44,964 nucleotides of DNA from NCBI GenBank assembly GCA_910577665.1, contig CAJTOJ010000032.1, positions 1 through 44,964 of the forward strand. Direction: 5' to 3'. Position 1 is the stretch's first letter; each line of letters opens with the position of its first letter. This DNA comes from an uncultured Acetatifactor sp. Its GTDB lineage: Bacteria > Bacillota > Clostridia > Lachnospirales > Lachnospiraceae. Both the position numbers and the translations under genes were made by a program. Below the pieces are notes generated by a model that was given only the letters and a program-made list of their open reading frames with translations, did not search any database and had not been told where the DNA came from. Shown here in pieces: positions 23,685 to 32,256 of this stretch.

Positions 23685-25178
23685 CTACTTTGGCCTGGTG
23701 GCCTCTTCCATGGGCAACCCGGTCCGATAGTCCAACTGGCGGGGTTCATATTCTTCATTTTCCCTCTGCCTGGTATAACCAGTGTTATCCCAGGAGGGTG
23801 ACGCAAGACCCTGTCGCCATGGACGGTGTTCCCACTGATATCCCCGGAAAGGATCCCGGGTCTGGTTCATCCATTCCAGAAGGAGGTCATGGAGGCGGAT
23901 CTTGTGGTTGTCATATGCCTGTTCCCGGATGAGGTTATTCATCTCATAGGGATCTGTCTCCTGGTCGTAGAATTCATCCATAGAGTCCAGGAGGTGTATG
24001 GCCAGCTTGTACCTGCCATCGAAAATGGCCCGCATGAACTGTATGCCGCCGAAGCCATCGTGGTCAACTTCATAGCGGGTAAATTCCGTAATGATATAGT
24101 CATTGGTCCGGACCTGGGGATGATATATTTCTTCCAGCAGGCTTTTCCCTTCAAAACATTTTGGAATGGGAAGGCCCATATATTCCAGGATAAAAGGCGG
24201 GAGATTGATGTGGCTGACAGGGTGGGAATCCGTTATGCCCAACGGCACCCCGGGACCGGCGATCAGCAGGGGAACCCGTGCGATTTCATTGTACATGACA
24301 GGGCCTTTGGCGTATAGGCAGTGGCTTTCCAGCCCGTCCCCGTGGTCAGAGGTATAGAGGATCATGGCCTCTGGCGCATATTGCCTGGCACAATCCAGCA
24401 CTCTGCCCAGTTCAAAGTCAGCGAAAGCGTTACAGCCCAGGAAGGTAGGAACTTTGATCCGCAGGGCATCCCGGTCAGTCAGCCGGTTCCTGCCAGCCCA
24501 ATATTGCTGGTACTTAGGCTTCCCTTCCAAAGTATCCCACACATTTGGGGACTTGGGGAATTCGTAGTCATTGAACATGGAGGCATAAGGCTCCGGACAG
24601 AGTCCGGGGTCATGGGGTTCATCCAGGGATACTGTCAGGAAGAAATCTTCGGAGCCATGTGTTTCCAGAAAGTCGATGGCACGATTGGCGCAGCGGTGGC
24701 CGAAGGTGAAGTCTGCAGACAGACCCAGGCGGTTGGAACTGCTCTTGCGGGATAACAGACGTTCTTCAGGTGTCAGCTCTTCCAGGTAACATCTCATGTC
24801 ATACCAGTACTTGGGATCCCATCCTTCCGGACATCTGCCAAGACCAAAATAATCGCCTCCATCCAGATGCCATTTGCCGATATAGGCGGTTCGGATGCCA
24901 TTGTCCGCAAGGCGCTGCCCGATGGTCTTCACATTGGCACCCAGGGGCATGCAGTTGGCAACGCTGCCATTGGAATGAGGATACATCCCTGTGAACAATG
25001 CCGAGCGTGCCGGGCCGCAGACGGGCTGGCAGGTGTAAGCGTTCTGGTAGCGTATCCCCCCTGCAGCCAGGGCATCCAGGTTTGGCGTATGCATGGCCGG
25101 GTTCCCATAGCATCCCACCATGTCCTGCCTGGTGGCATCTGTCATCAGTAGAATGATCTGTTTTCTGTGTTGTGTCAT
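23685..25178 (-). CDS. Type I sulfatase
   Basis: A 497-residue sulfatase of the alkaline-phosphatase superfamily, hydrolysing sulfate esters. Cys 54 in CQPVCGPARSALFTG fits CxPxR, the site converted to formylglycine; in anaerobes this requires a radical SAM maturase, which is not in this window. Metal ligands are expected in LLMTDATRQDMVGCYG and in LYTSDHGDGLESH. IGKWHLDGG is a conserved substrate-pocket motif. There is no signal peptide, so it is probably cytoplasmic and acts on imported sulfated sugars. ATG 25178 follows GGAGGT by 8 nt. It is divergent from the ABC exporter gene. The substrate is not predictable; choline-sulfatase-like and glycan sulfatase roles are both possible. Confidence 0.93.
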   Translation of the reverse strand: MTQHRKQIILLMTDATRQDMVGCYGNPAMHTPNLDALAAGGIRYQNAYTCQPVCGPARSALFTGMYPHSNGSVANCMPLGANVKTIGQRLADNGIRTAYIGKWHLDGGDYFGLGRCPEGWDPKYWYDMRCYLEELTPEERLLSRKSSSNRLGLSADFTFGHRCANRAIDFLETHGSEDFFLTVSLDEPHDPGLCPEPYASMFNDYEFPKSPNVWDTLEGKPKYQQYWAGRNRLTDRDALRIKVPTFLGCNAFADFELGRVLDCARQYAPEAMILYTSDHGDGLESHCLYAKGPVMYNEIARVPLLIAGPGVPLGITDSHPVSHINLPPFILEYMGLPIPKCFEGKSLLEEIYHPQVRTNDYIITEFTRYEVDHDGFGGIQFMRAIFDGRYKLAIHLLDSMDEFYDQETDPYEMNNLIREQAYDNHKIRLHDLLLEWMNQTRDPFRGYQWEHRPWRQGLASPSWDNTGYTRQRENEEYEPRQLDYRTGLPMEEATRPK

Positions 25179-25221
25179 AGCGTTACCTCCTAGCATCGTA
25201 TGGTAGATACTACATATCTCT

Positions 25222-25250
25222 ATTATAGACAATATTGGTCATACATGCAA
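25222..25250 (-). promoter_or_regulatory. Promoter of the sulfatase gene
   Basis: On the minus strand TTGCAT (25245-25250), 17 nt, TATAAT (25222-25227), about 45 nt upstream of the start codon. Confidence 0.7.
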
Positions 25251-25287
25251 GCAAATGTAAGCAAGATAAAAGTAACGAATAATGTCC

Positions 25288-25316
25288 TTGCGGTTCCGGG
25301 CATCTCATATTAAAAT
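25288..25316 (+). promoter_or_regulatory. Promoter of the ABC exporter gene
   Basis: TTGCGG (25288-25293), 17 nt, TAAAAT (25311-25316), about 35 nt before GTG 25353. It is divergent from the sulfatase promoter. Confidence 0.5.
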
Positions 25317-25352
25317 AAAAGAAAGGAGGACAGCGTTGCCGGAGGGCAGCGT

Positions 25353-27128
25353 GTGAATGGTATGGAAAAGGAAACAAGACAATACGGTACAAAGGAACTG
25401 CTGCGGAGGTTTGTACCTTACTTTGGACGATATAAGAAAACCCTGGTGCTGGATCTGTTCTGTGCGGCGCTGACAACAGTGTGTGAACTGGTGCTTCCCT
25501 TGATTATGCGTTATATCACCAATGAAGGCATCCGGGATCTGGCTTCCCTGTCCGTGCGCACAGTAGGAGGCCTGGGGCTTCTTTACCTGGGGCTTCGTAT
25601 CCTGGACTGCTTTGCGGGGTATTACATGGCAGACATGGGGCATGTGATGGGGGCTAAGATTGAGACGGACATGCGCAGGGATGCCTACAGCCATTTGCAG
25701 AGGCTGTCAGATACCTATTACAACAATACGAAGGTAGGGCAGATCATGGGGCGGATTACCAATGATCTGTTCGATGTGACAGAATTTGCCCACCATTGTC
25801 CGGAGGAATTTTTCATTGCGGGGATCAAGACAGTGATCGCCTTCGTGGTCCTGGCAGGGATCAACCTGCCTCTGACACTGCTGATTTTCCTCTGTATTCC
25901 CCTGATGCTGGTGGTGTGCATGACCTTGAATTTTCGGATGCGGGCTGTGTTCCGCAGACAGCGCAGCCAGATCGGGGAATTGAATGCCAGGATCGAGGAC
26001 AGCCTTCTGGGCCACAAGGTGGTGAAGGCTTTTACCAATGAAGAGATTGAGACAGGGAAGTTCGAGCAGGACAACGGGTCTTTCCTGGATATCAAGAAAC
26101 AGTCCTACAAGTACATGGCGGCTTTCCAGACGGCGGTGAAGATCTTTGACGGTCTCATGTACCTGCTGGTGCTGGTGGCCGGGGGTGTCTTCATGATCCG
26201 GGGAATGATTGCTCCGGGGGACCTGGTGGCGTATATGCTGTATGTGACCACCTTGATTGCCACCATCCGCAGGATCATTGAGTTCGCGGAGCAGTTCCAG
26301 CGGGGTATGACGGGTATCGAGCGTTTCCTGCAGATCGTGGATGCGGACATTGAGATATTCGATGAGCCGGGGGCGGTGGAACTGGCCGGCACCCAGGGGC
26401 TTATCACTTTTGAAAATGTGAGCTTTGAGTATCCGGATGACCATAACAGGGTATTCTCCAATTTAAACCTTTGCATCCATCCCGGGGAGAAGGTGGCCAT
26501 TGTGGGTCCTTCCGGTGGGGGCAAGACCACCCTGTGCAATCTGATCCCCAGGTTCTATGATGTGTCTGCAGGGCGTATCACCCTGGATGGGGAGGATGTG
26601 AAGCATTTTACCCTAAAGAGTCTCCGGGGCAATATCGGTATCGTCCAGCAGGATGTATATCTGTTCTCGGGTACCATTTATGATAATATCATATACGGAA
26701 GGCCTGGCGCTTCCAGGGAAGAGGTGGAGGAAGCGGCAAGGCGGGCAGGGGCACATGAATTTATCCTGGGGCTGAAGGACGGATATGACACCTATGTGGG
26801 GGAGCGGGGAGTGAAGCTTTCCGGCGGCCAGAAGCAGCGGATCAGCATTGCACGGGTGTTTTTGAAGAACCCTCCTATCATTATCCTGGACGAAGCTACC
26901 TCAGCCCTGGACAATGAGAGTGAATTTGCCGTGGCCCAGTCCCTGGCAAAGCTCTCGGAAGGGCGCACTACCCTGACTATCGCCCACAGGCTTTCCAGTA
27001 TCCGGAATTCCGACAGGATCCTGGTGCTGACGGAGGAGGGCATCGTGGAGGAGGGGAACCATGAGGAGCTGCTTCGGAGGAAGGGAATGTACTACCACTT
27101 TTATGAGACAGCAAATGCCTTGAAATGA
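25353..27128 (+). CDS. ABC exporter, fused membrane and ATPase domains
   Basis: A 591-residue half-transporter likely to work as a homodimer. The exporter-type membrane domain (residues about 20-310) has six hydrophobic segments, including LVLDLFCAALTTVCELVLPL and TVIAFVVLAGINLPLTLLIF, and the coupling region SQIGELNARIEDSLLGHKVV. The nucleotide-binding domain has Walker A GPSGGGKTT, Q-loop VQQDVYLFSG, signature KLSGGQKQR, Walker B PIIILDEATSALD and H-loop IAHRLS. GTG 25353 lies 6 nt after GGAGGG. Lipid, drug or peptide export are all possible. The stop is 26 nt from the ribonuclease gene, suggesting co-transcription. Confidence 0.95.
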   Translation: MNGMEKETRQYGTKELLRRFVPYFGRYKKTLVLDLFCAALTTVCELVLPLIMRYITNEGIRDLASLSVRTVGGLGLLYLGLRILDCFAGYYMADMGHVMGAKIETDMRRDAYSHLQRLSDTYYNNTKVGQIMGRITNDLFDVTEFAHHCPEEFFIAGIKTVIAFVVLAGINLPLTLLIFLCIPLMLVVCMTLNFRMRAVFRRQRSQIGELNARIEDSLLGHKVVKAFTNEEIETGKFEQDNGSFLDIKKQSYKYMAAFQTAVKIFDGLMYLLVLVAGGVFMIRGMIAPGDLVAYMLYVTTLIATIRRIIEFAEQFQRGMTGIERFLQIVDADIEIFDEPGAVELAGTQGLITFENVSFEYPDDHNRVFSNLNLCIHPGEKVAIVGPSGGGKTTLCNLIPRFYDVSAGRITLDGEDVKHFTLKSLRGNIGIVQQDVYLFSGTIYDNIIYGRPGASREEVEEAARRAGAHEFILGLKDGYDTYVGERGVKLSGGQKQRISIARVFLKNPPIIILDEATSALDNESEFAVAQSLAKLSEGRTTLTIAHRLSSIRNSDRILVLTEEGIVEEGNHEELLRRKGMYYHFYETANALK

Positions 27129-27154
27129 TAAAACAAAGAGAAGGAGGAGTGCCA

Positions 27155-28756
27155 ATGAAGCTAGTATTTGTGGGAGCAGACCATGAGGTAACAGGAAGCT
27201 GTCACTACCTGGAGGCAGCGGGGAAGCATATGCTGGTGGACTATGGTATGGAACAGGGGAAGAATGTGTTTGAAAATGTGCCCCTGCCTGTGCAGGAATC
27301 CCTGATCGACTATGTGTTCCTGACCCATGCCCATGTGGATCACTCGGGGTTGCTGCCCCTGCTTTACGCCAGGGGGTTCAGGGGGCAGGTCTTTGCCACG
27401 GAGGCCACAGCAAAGCTATGCAGCATCATGCTCCGTGACTGTGCCCATATCCAGGCTATGGAGGCAGAATGGAAGAACCGGAAGGCCAAGAGAAGCGAAT
27501 CCCTGGCAGTGTCAGAACCGATCTATACCATGGAGGATGCGGAAGGGCTGATCAAGCGTCTGGTGCCCTGTCATTACGGGCAGGAGATCCAGGTGTGCGA
27601 GGGAGTGAAGATCCGTTTCACAGATATCGGTCATCTGCTGGGATCTTCCAGTATCGAGGTGTGGCTTACAGAGGAAGGTAGCCAGAAGAAGGTAGTGTTC
27701 TCCGGGGATGTGGGGAACAAGAATAAACCCCTGTTGCGCAGCCCTATCCACACGAAGGATGCGGATTATGTGGTGATGGAATCCACCTACGGGGACAGAT
27801 CCCACGGCGCAGAGAATCCTGACTATGTGCATGAACTGGCTGCCATTCTGAAGGAAACCTTTGACCGGGGCGGCAATGTGGTGATCCCTTCCTTTGCTGT
27901 GGGACGTACCCAGGAGATGCTGTTCTATCTGCGGAAGGTGAAAGTGGAGAGGCTGGTGGAAGGGCATGAGGATTTCCCTGTGTATGTGGACAGTCCCCTG
28001 GCAGTGGAAGCCACAGGTATATTTGAGGAAAGCAAGTGGGAATGTTTTGACGGGGAGGCCTTGGAGCTGGTGAAGGCGAAGATCAATCCCATAGGATTTG
28101 CCGGGCTGAAGCTGGCCATCACCAGTCAGGAATCCATTGATATCAACTTTAACGACCAGCCCAAGGTCATCATCTCCGCTTCCGGTATGTGTGAGGCGGG
28201 GCGTATCCGTCACCATCTGAAGCATAATCTGTGGCGTCCGGAATCTACCATTCTCTTCGTGGGCTACCAGGCGGTAGGTACCCTGGGACGGCTGCTGGTG
28301 GAAGGGGTGGATGAGGTGAGACTTTTCGGAGAGCCCATCCAGGTCAGGGCCCAGATCCGCAAGCTGGTGGGCATGAGCGGCCATGCGGACAAGGAAGGAC
28401 TCATCGAATGGCTGGGGGGCTTTGAGGAGAAGCCGAAGAAGGTATTCCTGGTACATGGGGAAGACAGTGTATGCAATGTTTTCGCGGAATGTCTGAAGGT
28501 AGAGCATGGCTACCGGACCTATGCCCCTTACAGTGGCACCATATTCAATCTGGCCACAGGAAAGCTGGAGTACGAGGCAGTACCGGTACCTGTGCAGAAG
28601 ACGAAGCATTCCATTTTGTCTGGTGTGTATGCAAGGCTTCTGGCGGCGGCACAGCGCCTGATGAATCTGGTGAAGAGAAGCGATGGGATGCCGAACAAGG
28701 ATATGGCTAAATTCGCAGACCAGATCAATTCTTTGTGTGACAAGTGGCAAGTGTGA
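27155..28756 (+). CDS. Metallo-beta-lactamase/beta-CASP ribonuclease-like protein
   Basis: A 533-residue RNA-processing nuclease of the CPSF-73/YSH1 type. The metal motif is FLTHAHVDHSGLLPLL (HxHxDH), with the later ligands in VVFSGDVGNKN. VMESTYGDRSH and NVVIPSFAVGRTQEMLFY are beta-CASP features, with SASGMCEAGRIRHHLKH. The RNA-specificity segment follows: VRAQIRKLVGMSGHADKEGL and KKVFLVHGEDSV. ATG 27155 has AAGGAGG 7 nt upstream, favoured over ATG 27125. It differs from RNase J in motif detail and belongs to the widespread bacterial CPSF-like group, whose cellular role is poorly defined. Confidence 0.93.
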   Translation: MKLVFVGADHEVTGSCHYLEAAGKHMLVDYGMEQGKNVFENVPLPVQESLIDYVFLTHAHVDHSGLLPLLYARGFRGQVFATEATAKLCSIMLRDCAHIQAMEAEWKNRKAKRSESLAVSEPIYTMEDAEGLIKRLVPCHYGQEIQVCEGVKIRFTDIGHLLGSSSIEVWLTEEGSQKKVVFSGDVGNKNKPLLRSPIHTKDADYVVMESTYGDRSHGAENPDYVHELAAILKETFDRGGNVVIPSFAVGRTQEMLFYLRKVKVERLVEGHEDFPVYVDSPLAVEATGIFEESKWECFDGEALELVKAKINPIGFAGLKLAITSQESIDINFNDQPKVIISASGMCEAGRIRHHLKHNLWRPESTILFVGYQAVGTLGRLLVEGVDEVRLFGEPIQVRAQIRKLVGMSGHADKEGLIEWLGGFEEKPKKVFLVHGEDSVCNVFAECLKVEHGYRTYAPYSGTIFNLATGKLEYEAVPVPVQKTKHSILSGVYARLLAAAQRLMNLVKRSDGMPNKDMAKFADQINSLCDKWQV

Positions 28757-28765
28757 ACGGAATGA

Positions 28766-28937
28766 AGATTTTCTAAGGTCAGAAAGAACTTGACCTAAGA
28801 AAATCTAAGTCATTCCCAAGGAATGGCTTTGCCATTCCTTTAAGAACGCAAGTGCAGCGTTCTTCCAAGCGCGATTTTGCGCTTTGCCTGCACCAGTTCA
28901 TCCATTGTTTGTGCCGTTATAGAGGCATGACAGGAAT
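28766..28937 (+). repeat. Composite hairpin repeat, copy 2
   Basis: The same module order as 13001-13131. A perfect 15-bp stem AGATTTTCTAAGGTC (28766-28780) has its complement at 28792-28806 and an 11-nt loop. Then come GGAATGGC/GCCATTCC, AAGAACGC/GCGTTCTT, an additional AAGCGC/GCGCTT module, and the end CATCCATTGTTTGTGCCG with GGCATGACAGGAA. It lies between the ribonuclease gene and thyA and ends about 35 nt before the thyA start. Confidence 0.75.
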
Positions 28938-28970
28938 AACATATTTTTTGAGAAAGAGGAAAGTAGAAGA

Positions 28971-29819
28971 ATGAGTTATGCAGACCGTGTATTTGTAGAA
29001 ATGTGCCGGGACATCCTGGAGAATGGCACCAGTACGGAAGGGGAGAAGGTGCGTCCCCGCTGGGAGGACGGAACACCTGCGTATACCATCAAAAAATTCG
29101 GGGTAGTGAACCGGTATGACCTGTCCAGGGAATTCCCCATTATGACCTTGCGGAAAACAGCGCTGAAGCTGGCCACAGATGAAATGCTGTGGATCTGGCA
29201 GAAGAAATCCAACAATATACACGATCTGCATAGTCACATCTGGGATGAGTGGGCAGATGCGGACGGCTCCATCGGCAAGGCTTACGGATACCAGATGGGA
29301 GTGAAACACCAGTACAGGGAGGGTGCCATGGACCAGGTGGACCGGGTGCTCTACGACTTGAAGCATAATCCTTTCAGCCGCCGGATCATGACCAATCTCT
29401 ATGTCCACCAGGATCTTCATGAGATGAACCTGTACCCCTGTGCCTACAGCATGACCTTCAATGTGACGCAGAGGAAGGGGGAAGAGAAACTGACCTTGAA
29501 TGCAGTCCTGAACCAGCGCTCCCAGGATGTGCTCACGGCCAACAACTGGAATGTGGTGCAGTATGCAGTGCTGCTGCATATGTTGGCCCAGGTCTGTGAC
29601 ATGAAGGTGGGGGAACTGGTGCATGTGATTGCAGACGCCCACATTTATGACCGCCATGTGCCCCTGGTACGGGAACTGATAGACCGGAAGCAGTATCCGG
29701 CTCCGGCCTTCTGGCTGAATCCGGAGGTTCACGATTTCTACCAGTTTACCAGGGAGGACGTGAAGGTGGAGGGGTATGAGACCGGAGGGCAGATTGTGGG
29801 GATTCCGGTTGCGGTGTAA
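28971..29819 (+). CDS. thyA: Thymidylate synthase
   Basis: A 282-residue enzyme making dTMP from dUMP with methylene-tetrahydrofolate. It resembles Bacillus subtilis ThyA: DEMLWIWQKKSNNIHDLHSH, HIWDEWADADGSIGKAYGYQ, and the ending FWLNPEVHDFYQFTREDVKV. The catalytic Cys is about residue 157 in NLYPCAYSMTFNV. The motif after the conserved Arg-Ser, RSQDVLTANNWNVVQY, departs from the usual G-x-PFN loop, keeping only the dUMP-binding Asn. folA lies 110 nt downstream, the normal partner that regenerates tetrahydrofolate. Confidence 0.97.
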   Translation: MSYADRVFVEMCRDILENGTSTEGEKVRPRWEDGTPAYTIKKFGVVNRYDLSREFPIMTLRKTALKLATDEMLWIWQKKSNNIHDLHSHIWDEWADADGSIGKAYGYQMGVKHQYREGAMDQVDRVLYDLKHNPFSRRIMTNLYVHQDLHEMNLYPCAYSMTFNVTQRKGEEKLTLNAVLNQRSQDVLTANNWNVVQYAVLLHMLAQVCDMKVGELVHVIADAHIYDRHVPLVRELIDRKQYPAPAFWLNPEVHDFYQFTREDVKVEGYETGGQIVGIPVAV

Positions 29820-29929
29820 GGCATGTGGTGAATCATGGTCTGAGGATTATTCTGCCCTAAGGATCATTCTGCCCGGGGGCGGCATGAGGTGGGTGAGGGC
29901 AAAAGGCAGCAGGAAAGGATGGGAGGAAT

Positions 29930-30430
29930 ATGAACATCATCGTAGCGGTAGACAAAAACTGGGCCATTGGCAACCATGACCAGCTCCTGGTCCGGATTCC
30001 CAATGACCACAAGCATTTCCGGGAGGAGACCACCGGAAAGGTGGTGGTCTTGGGACGCAGGACCCTGCAGACTTTTCCCCAGGGACTTCCCTTGAAGAAC
30101 AGGACGAACATTATCCTGTCCAGAAATGAGGAATATCAGGTAAAGGATGCCACCGTGGTCCATTCAGTGGAGGCTCTCCTTCAGGAGATCAGGCAGTATG
30201 ATACCACGGACGTGTATGTGATCGGCGGGGAGAGTATCTACAGGCAGCTTCTGCCCTACTGTGATGTGGCCCATGTGACGAAGATCGACCATGCCTATGA
30301 GGCAGACACCTATTTCCCGAATCTGGATGCAGACCCGGACTGGAAGGTGGAAGAGGACAGCGAGGAGCAGACCTATTTTGACATTGCCTACCAGTTCGTG
30401 AAATATGTGCGAGTTGGCCGCGATTCTTAA
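29930..30430 (+). CDS. folA: Dihydrofolate reductase
   Basis: A 166-residue enzyme reducing dihydrofolate with NADPH. The N-terminus MNIIVAVDKNWAIGNHDQLL carries the nucleotide and substrate contacts, followed by KVVVLGRRTLQTFP and the late motif VYVIGGESIYRQLLPYCDVA. The usual active-site acidic residue after the Met20 loop is represented by IPNDHKHF. ATG 29930 follows GGGAGG. It sits downstream of thyA, whose reaction creates its substrate. Confidence 0.96.
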   Translation: MNIIVAVDKNWAIGNHDQLLVRIPNDHKHFREETTGKVVVLGRRTLQTFPQGLPLKNRTNIILSRNEEYQVKDATVVHSVEALLQEIRQYDTTDVYVIGGESIYRQLLPYCDVAHVTKIDHAYEADTYFPNLDADPDWKVEEDSEEQTYFDIAYQFVKYVRVGRDS

Positions 30431-30474
30431 GGCATTGCCTTAGGGGCGATCTGACGGGAAGTGCAGGAAGAAGG

Positions 30475-32040
30475 ATGATGAGACCGGGGAAAGGGAAAAG
30501 AAAAGGGGCGAAAATCTCAATAGGGCTGACAACTGCCGGGGCAGTCTTGTCAGCCCTGTATCTGTTGGGAATGTTTCTGATGCAGGGGAGCGACTATACC
30601 TACCGCATGTGGGTGAAGAGCCTTGGAAAAACAATGATTCTGATGGTGCTGCCCCTGTTGCTGCTGCTGGACGGCTGGCTGATACTGCGCAGATTGGAAA
30701 AGCGGAAAAAGGCAGTCGTCAATCTGCTGGGTGGGGCGGCGGCTTTCCTCTATCTTCTCTGGTGCCCTTTCGCTATCCTGTATGTGGCTTTTACCGTGGA
30801 TACAGAGACCAGGCTGGTGGGTGATCTGCTGCTGGTTTCCCGGCAGAATTTTCTGGATGCGCCTACAGAGTATTATGGCAGACAGGCATACCTGTTTTTC
30901 CGGATCCCTGGGGAACTGACGGATGCGGACAGGGAAAAATACCTGGAGGAAAAGTATGGAAGGGATTTTGAAGCGGTTTCAGCCCCTGGGGAGGATGGTG
31001 GGTACGGGAATCCGGATGCCAGGATTTTGTTCCGGGATGTGGAATATCCTGATGTGTGTGTCAGTGTGTACCGGGAGGGACGCAGCCTTGCAGACGATTA
31101 TGTGGAATGCATGACGGTAAGATACCTGGAGGAAGGCTGCCGCAGGCTGGGAATCCAGAGGGAGTACGAAGCGGAAAGCAGGGAGGGATCTTTCTCCAGG
31201 TTCTATCTATTGCTGGAGGGCAGGGAAGATGTGTCGGCCTGCTCTGGGGATGTGGCCAGGCTGCTACAGTATGTGACAGGGCAGACAGATCTCTTCCGGA
31301 CATACAGAGGGATGCTCTATCTCAAGTGCCGGACACAAGACCTGGAATTTGTAAGTAGGATTCCCTTCGGAAAAACCAGTATCCATGATGAGGTGGGGAA
31401 GGATTACTGGCGGACTCCCGGCCTGGTGGAGACATATGTGGCCGACCGGTATGAGAGCGATCTGGAACAGGCCAGGAAATGGAAGGCATACCAGGATTCC
31501 CAGGAGGCTGCCGGGAAGGAACTGGAAGAGATATCCGGACAGGGCAGTGAGGGGGTCCCCCAGGGCAGGGATGAGGAGAAGACAGGGGATGGCAAGGACG
31601 CTGCAGAGATACCAGAACAGGAGGAGCCTGTGATTCCGGATCCCCTGGAGGAGATGGCCAGGCTGGTCTATGAAGTGCTGCCGGAGGGGGAGGATTATTC
31701 CTTCCAGGTCTGTTACAATGCCAAGGGAAATTTCTATATTGATCTGGGCAGCCGCCCGGCGGGGCGGGAGGAAGATGCCTATGCAGAAGGAAGCTACCGC
31801 TTTACACTGGTGTATGACCGGCCTTCCCAAAACGATAGATGCGAACTTTTTGTGTTTTATAAGGAGCACTATACACCCGGGGAGGGATCCGGGGACAGTG
31901 TCGGTACAGGCTACAATGACAGCACGGCCATCCTGGAATTCTATGCCGTGGACAAGGAAACGGGCAGCGTGACTGCCGCGGGCAAGAGGGCCTGGGGTCA
32001 GGTGGGGTGTGAGGCATACCGGGAAGCCACAGGGGAATAG
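30475..32040 (+). CDS. Membrane protein of unknown function with large soluble domain
   Basis: A 521-residue protein. Three transmembrane helices lie at residues about 14-36 (LTTAGAVLSALYLLGMFL), 50-70 (TMILMVLPLLLLLDGWLIL) and 82-105 (LLGGAAAFLYLLWCPFAILY). A soluble region of about 400 residues follows, with a Glu/Gly/Asp-rich disordered linker near residues 345-385 splitting it in two. The second half (YSFQVCYNAKGNFYIDLGSR, YNDSTAILEFYAVDKETG) looks beta-rich. I recognise no domain. ATG 30475 and ATG 30478 are both possible. It follows folA by 44 nt and may be co-transcribed. Confidence 0.85.
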   Translation: MMRPGKGKRKGAKISIGLTTAGAVLSALYLLGMFLMQGSDYTYRMWVKSLGKTMILMVLPLLLLLDGWLILRRLEKRKKAVVNLLGGAAAFLYLLWCPFAILYVAFTVDTETRLVGDLLLVSRQNFLDAPTEYYGRQAYLFFRIPGELTDADREKYLEEKYGRDFEAVSAPGEDGGYGNPDARILFRDVEYPDVCVSVYREGRSLADDYVECMTVRYLEEGCRRLGIQREYEAESREGSFSRFYLLLEGREDVSACSGDVARLLQYVTGQTDLFRTYRGMLYLKCRTQDLEFVSRIPFGKTSIHDEVGKDYWRTPGLVETYVADRYESDLEQARKWKAYQDSQEAAGKELEEISGQGSEGVPQGRDEEKTGDGKDAAEIPEQEEPVIPDPLEEMARLVYEVLPEGEDYSFQVCYNAKGNFYIDLGSRPAGREEDAYAEGSYRFTLVYDRPSQNDRCELFVFYKEHYTPGEGSGDSVGTGYNDSTAILEFYAVDKETGSVTAAGKRAWGQVGCEAYREATGE

Positions 32041-32082
32041 TCCCCTGTGGCAGGATCCGCTGTCAGGTTTATCCTTTTTTCG

Positions 32083-32098
32083 CTGTCTGAACTGTTAC
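32083..32098 (+). repeat. Solitary MITE end identical to the 13960-14098 terminal repeat
   Basis: CTGTCTGAACTGTTAC is identical to the 16-bp right end of the 139-bp element. No partner end was found by eye within several hundred bases upstream, so it is probably a decayed copy. It lies 40 nt before the likely ilvE promoter. Confidence 0.7.
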
Positions 32099-32138
32099 CA
32101 GCGGTGGGATTTTGTTTTCGTAAAATAGGGAATCAATA

Positions 32139-32167
32139 TTGACTTTTCTGGACAAAAGTATAATAAT
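32139..32167 (+). promoter_or_regulatory. Likely ilvE promoter
   Basis: TTGACT (32139-32144) lies 17 nt before AATAAT (32162-32167); an overlapping TATAAT at 32159-32164 gives a 14-nt spacer. The leader to ATG 32257 is under 100 nt, too short for a T-box, and none is seen. Confidence 0.5.
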
Positions 32168-32256
32168 GGGTAGCAACAAATATTTTTAGATTTGCTTTCG
32201 CATGTGTCTGTGTGCAGCAGGCCTGGGGCGTTAAGGTGAAGGAAAGAAGGCTTACG

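Noticed and set aside
23567..25151. Plus-strand reading frames opposite the sulfatase gene
   Set aside because: They are antisense shadows of a well-supported sulfatase with clear motifs and ribosome site.
32165..32256. T-box leader for ilvE
   Set aside because: The leader is too short and lacks the T-box sequence and an antiterminator.
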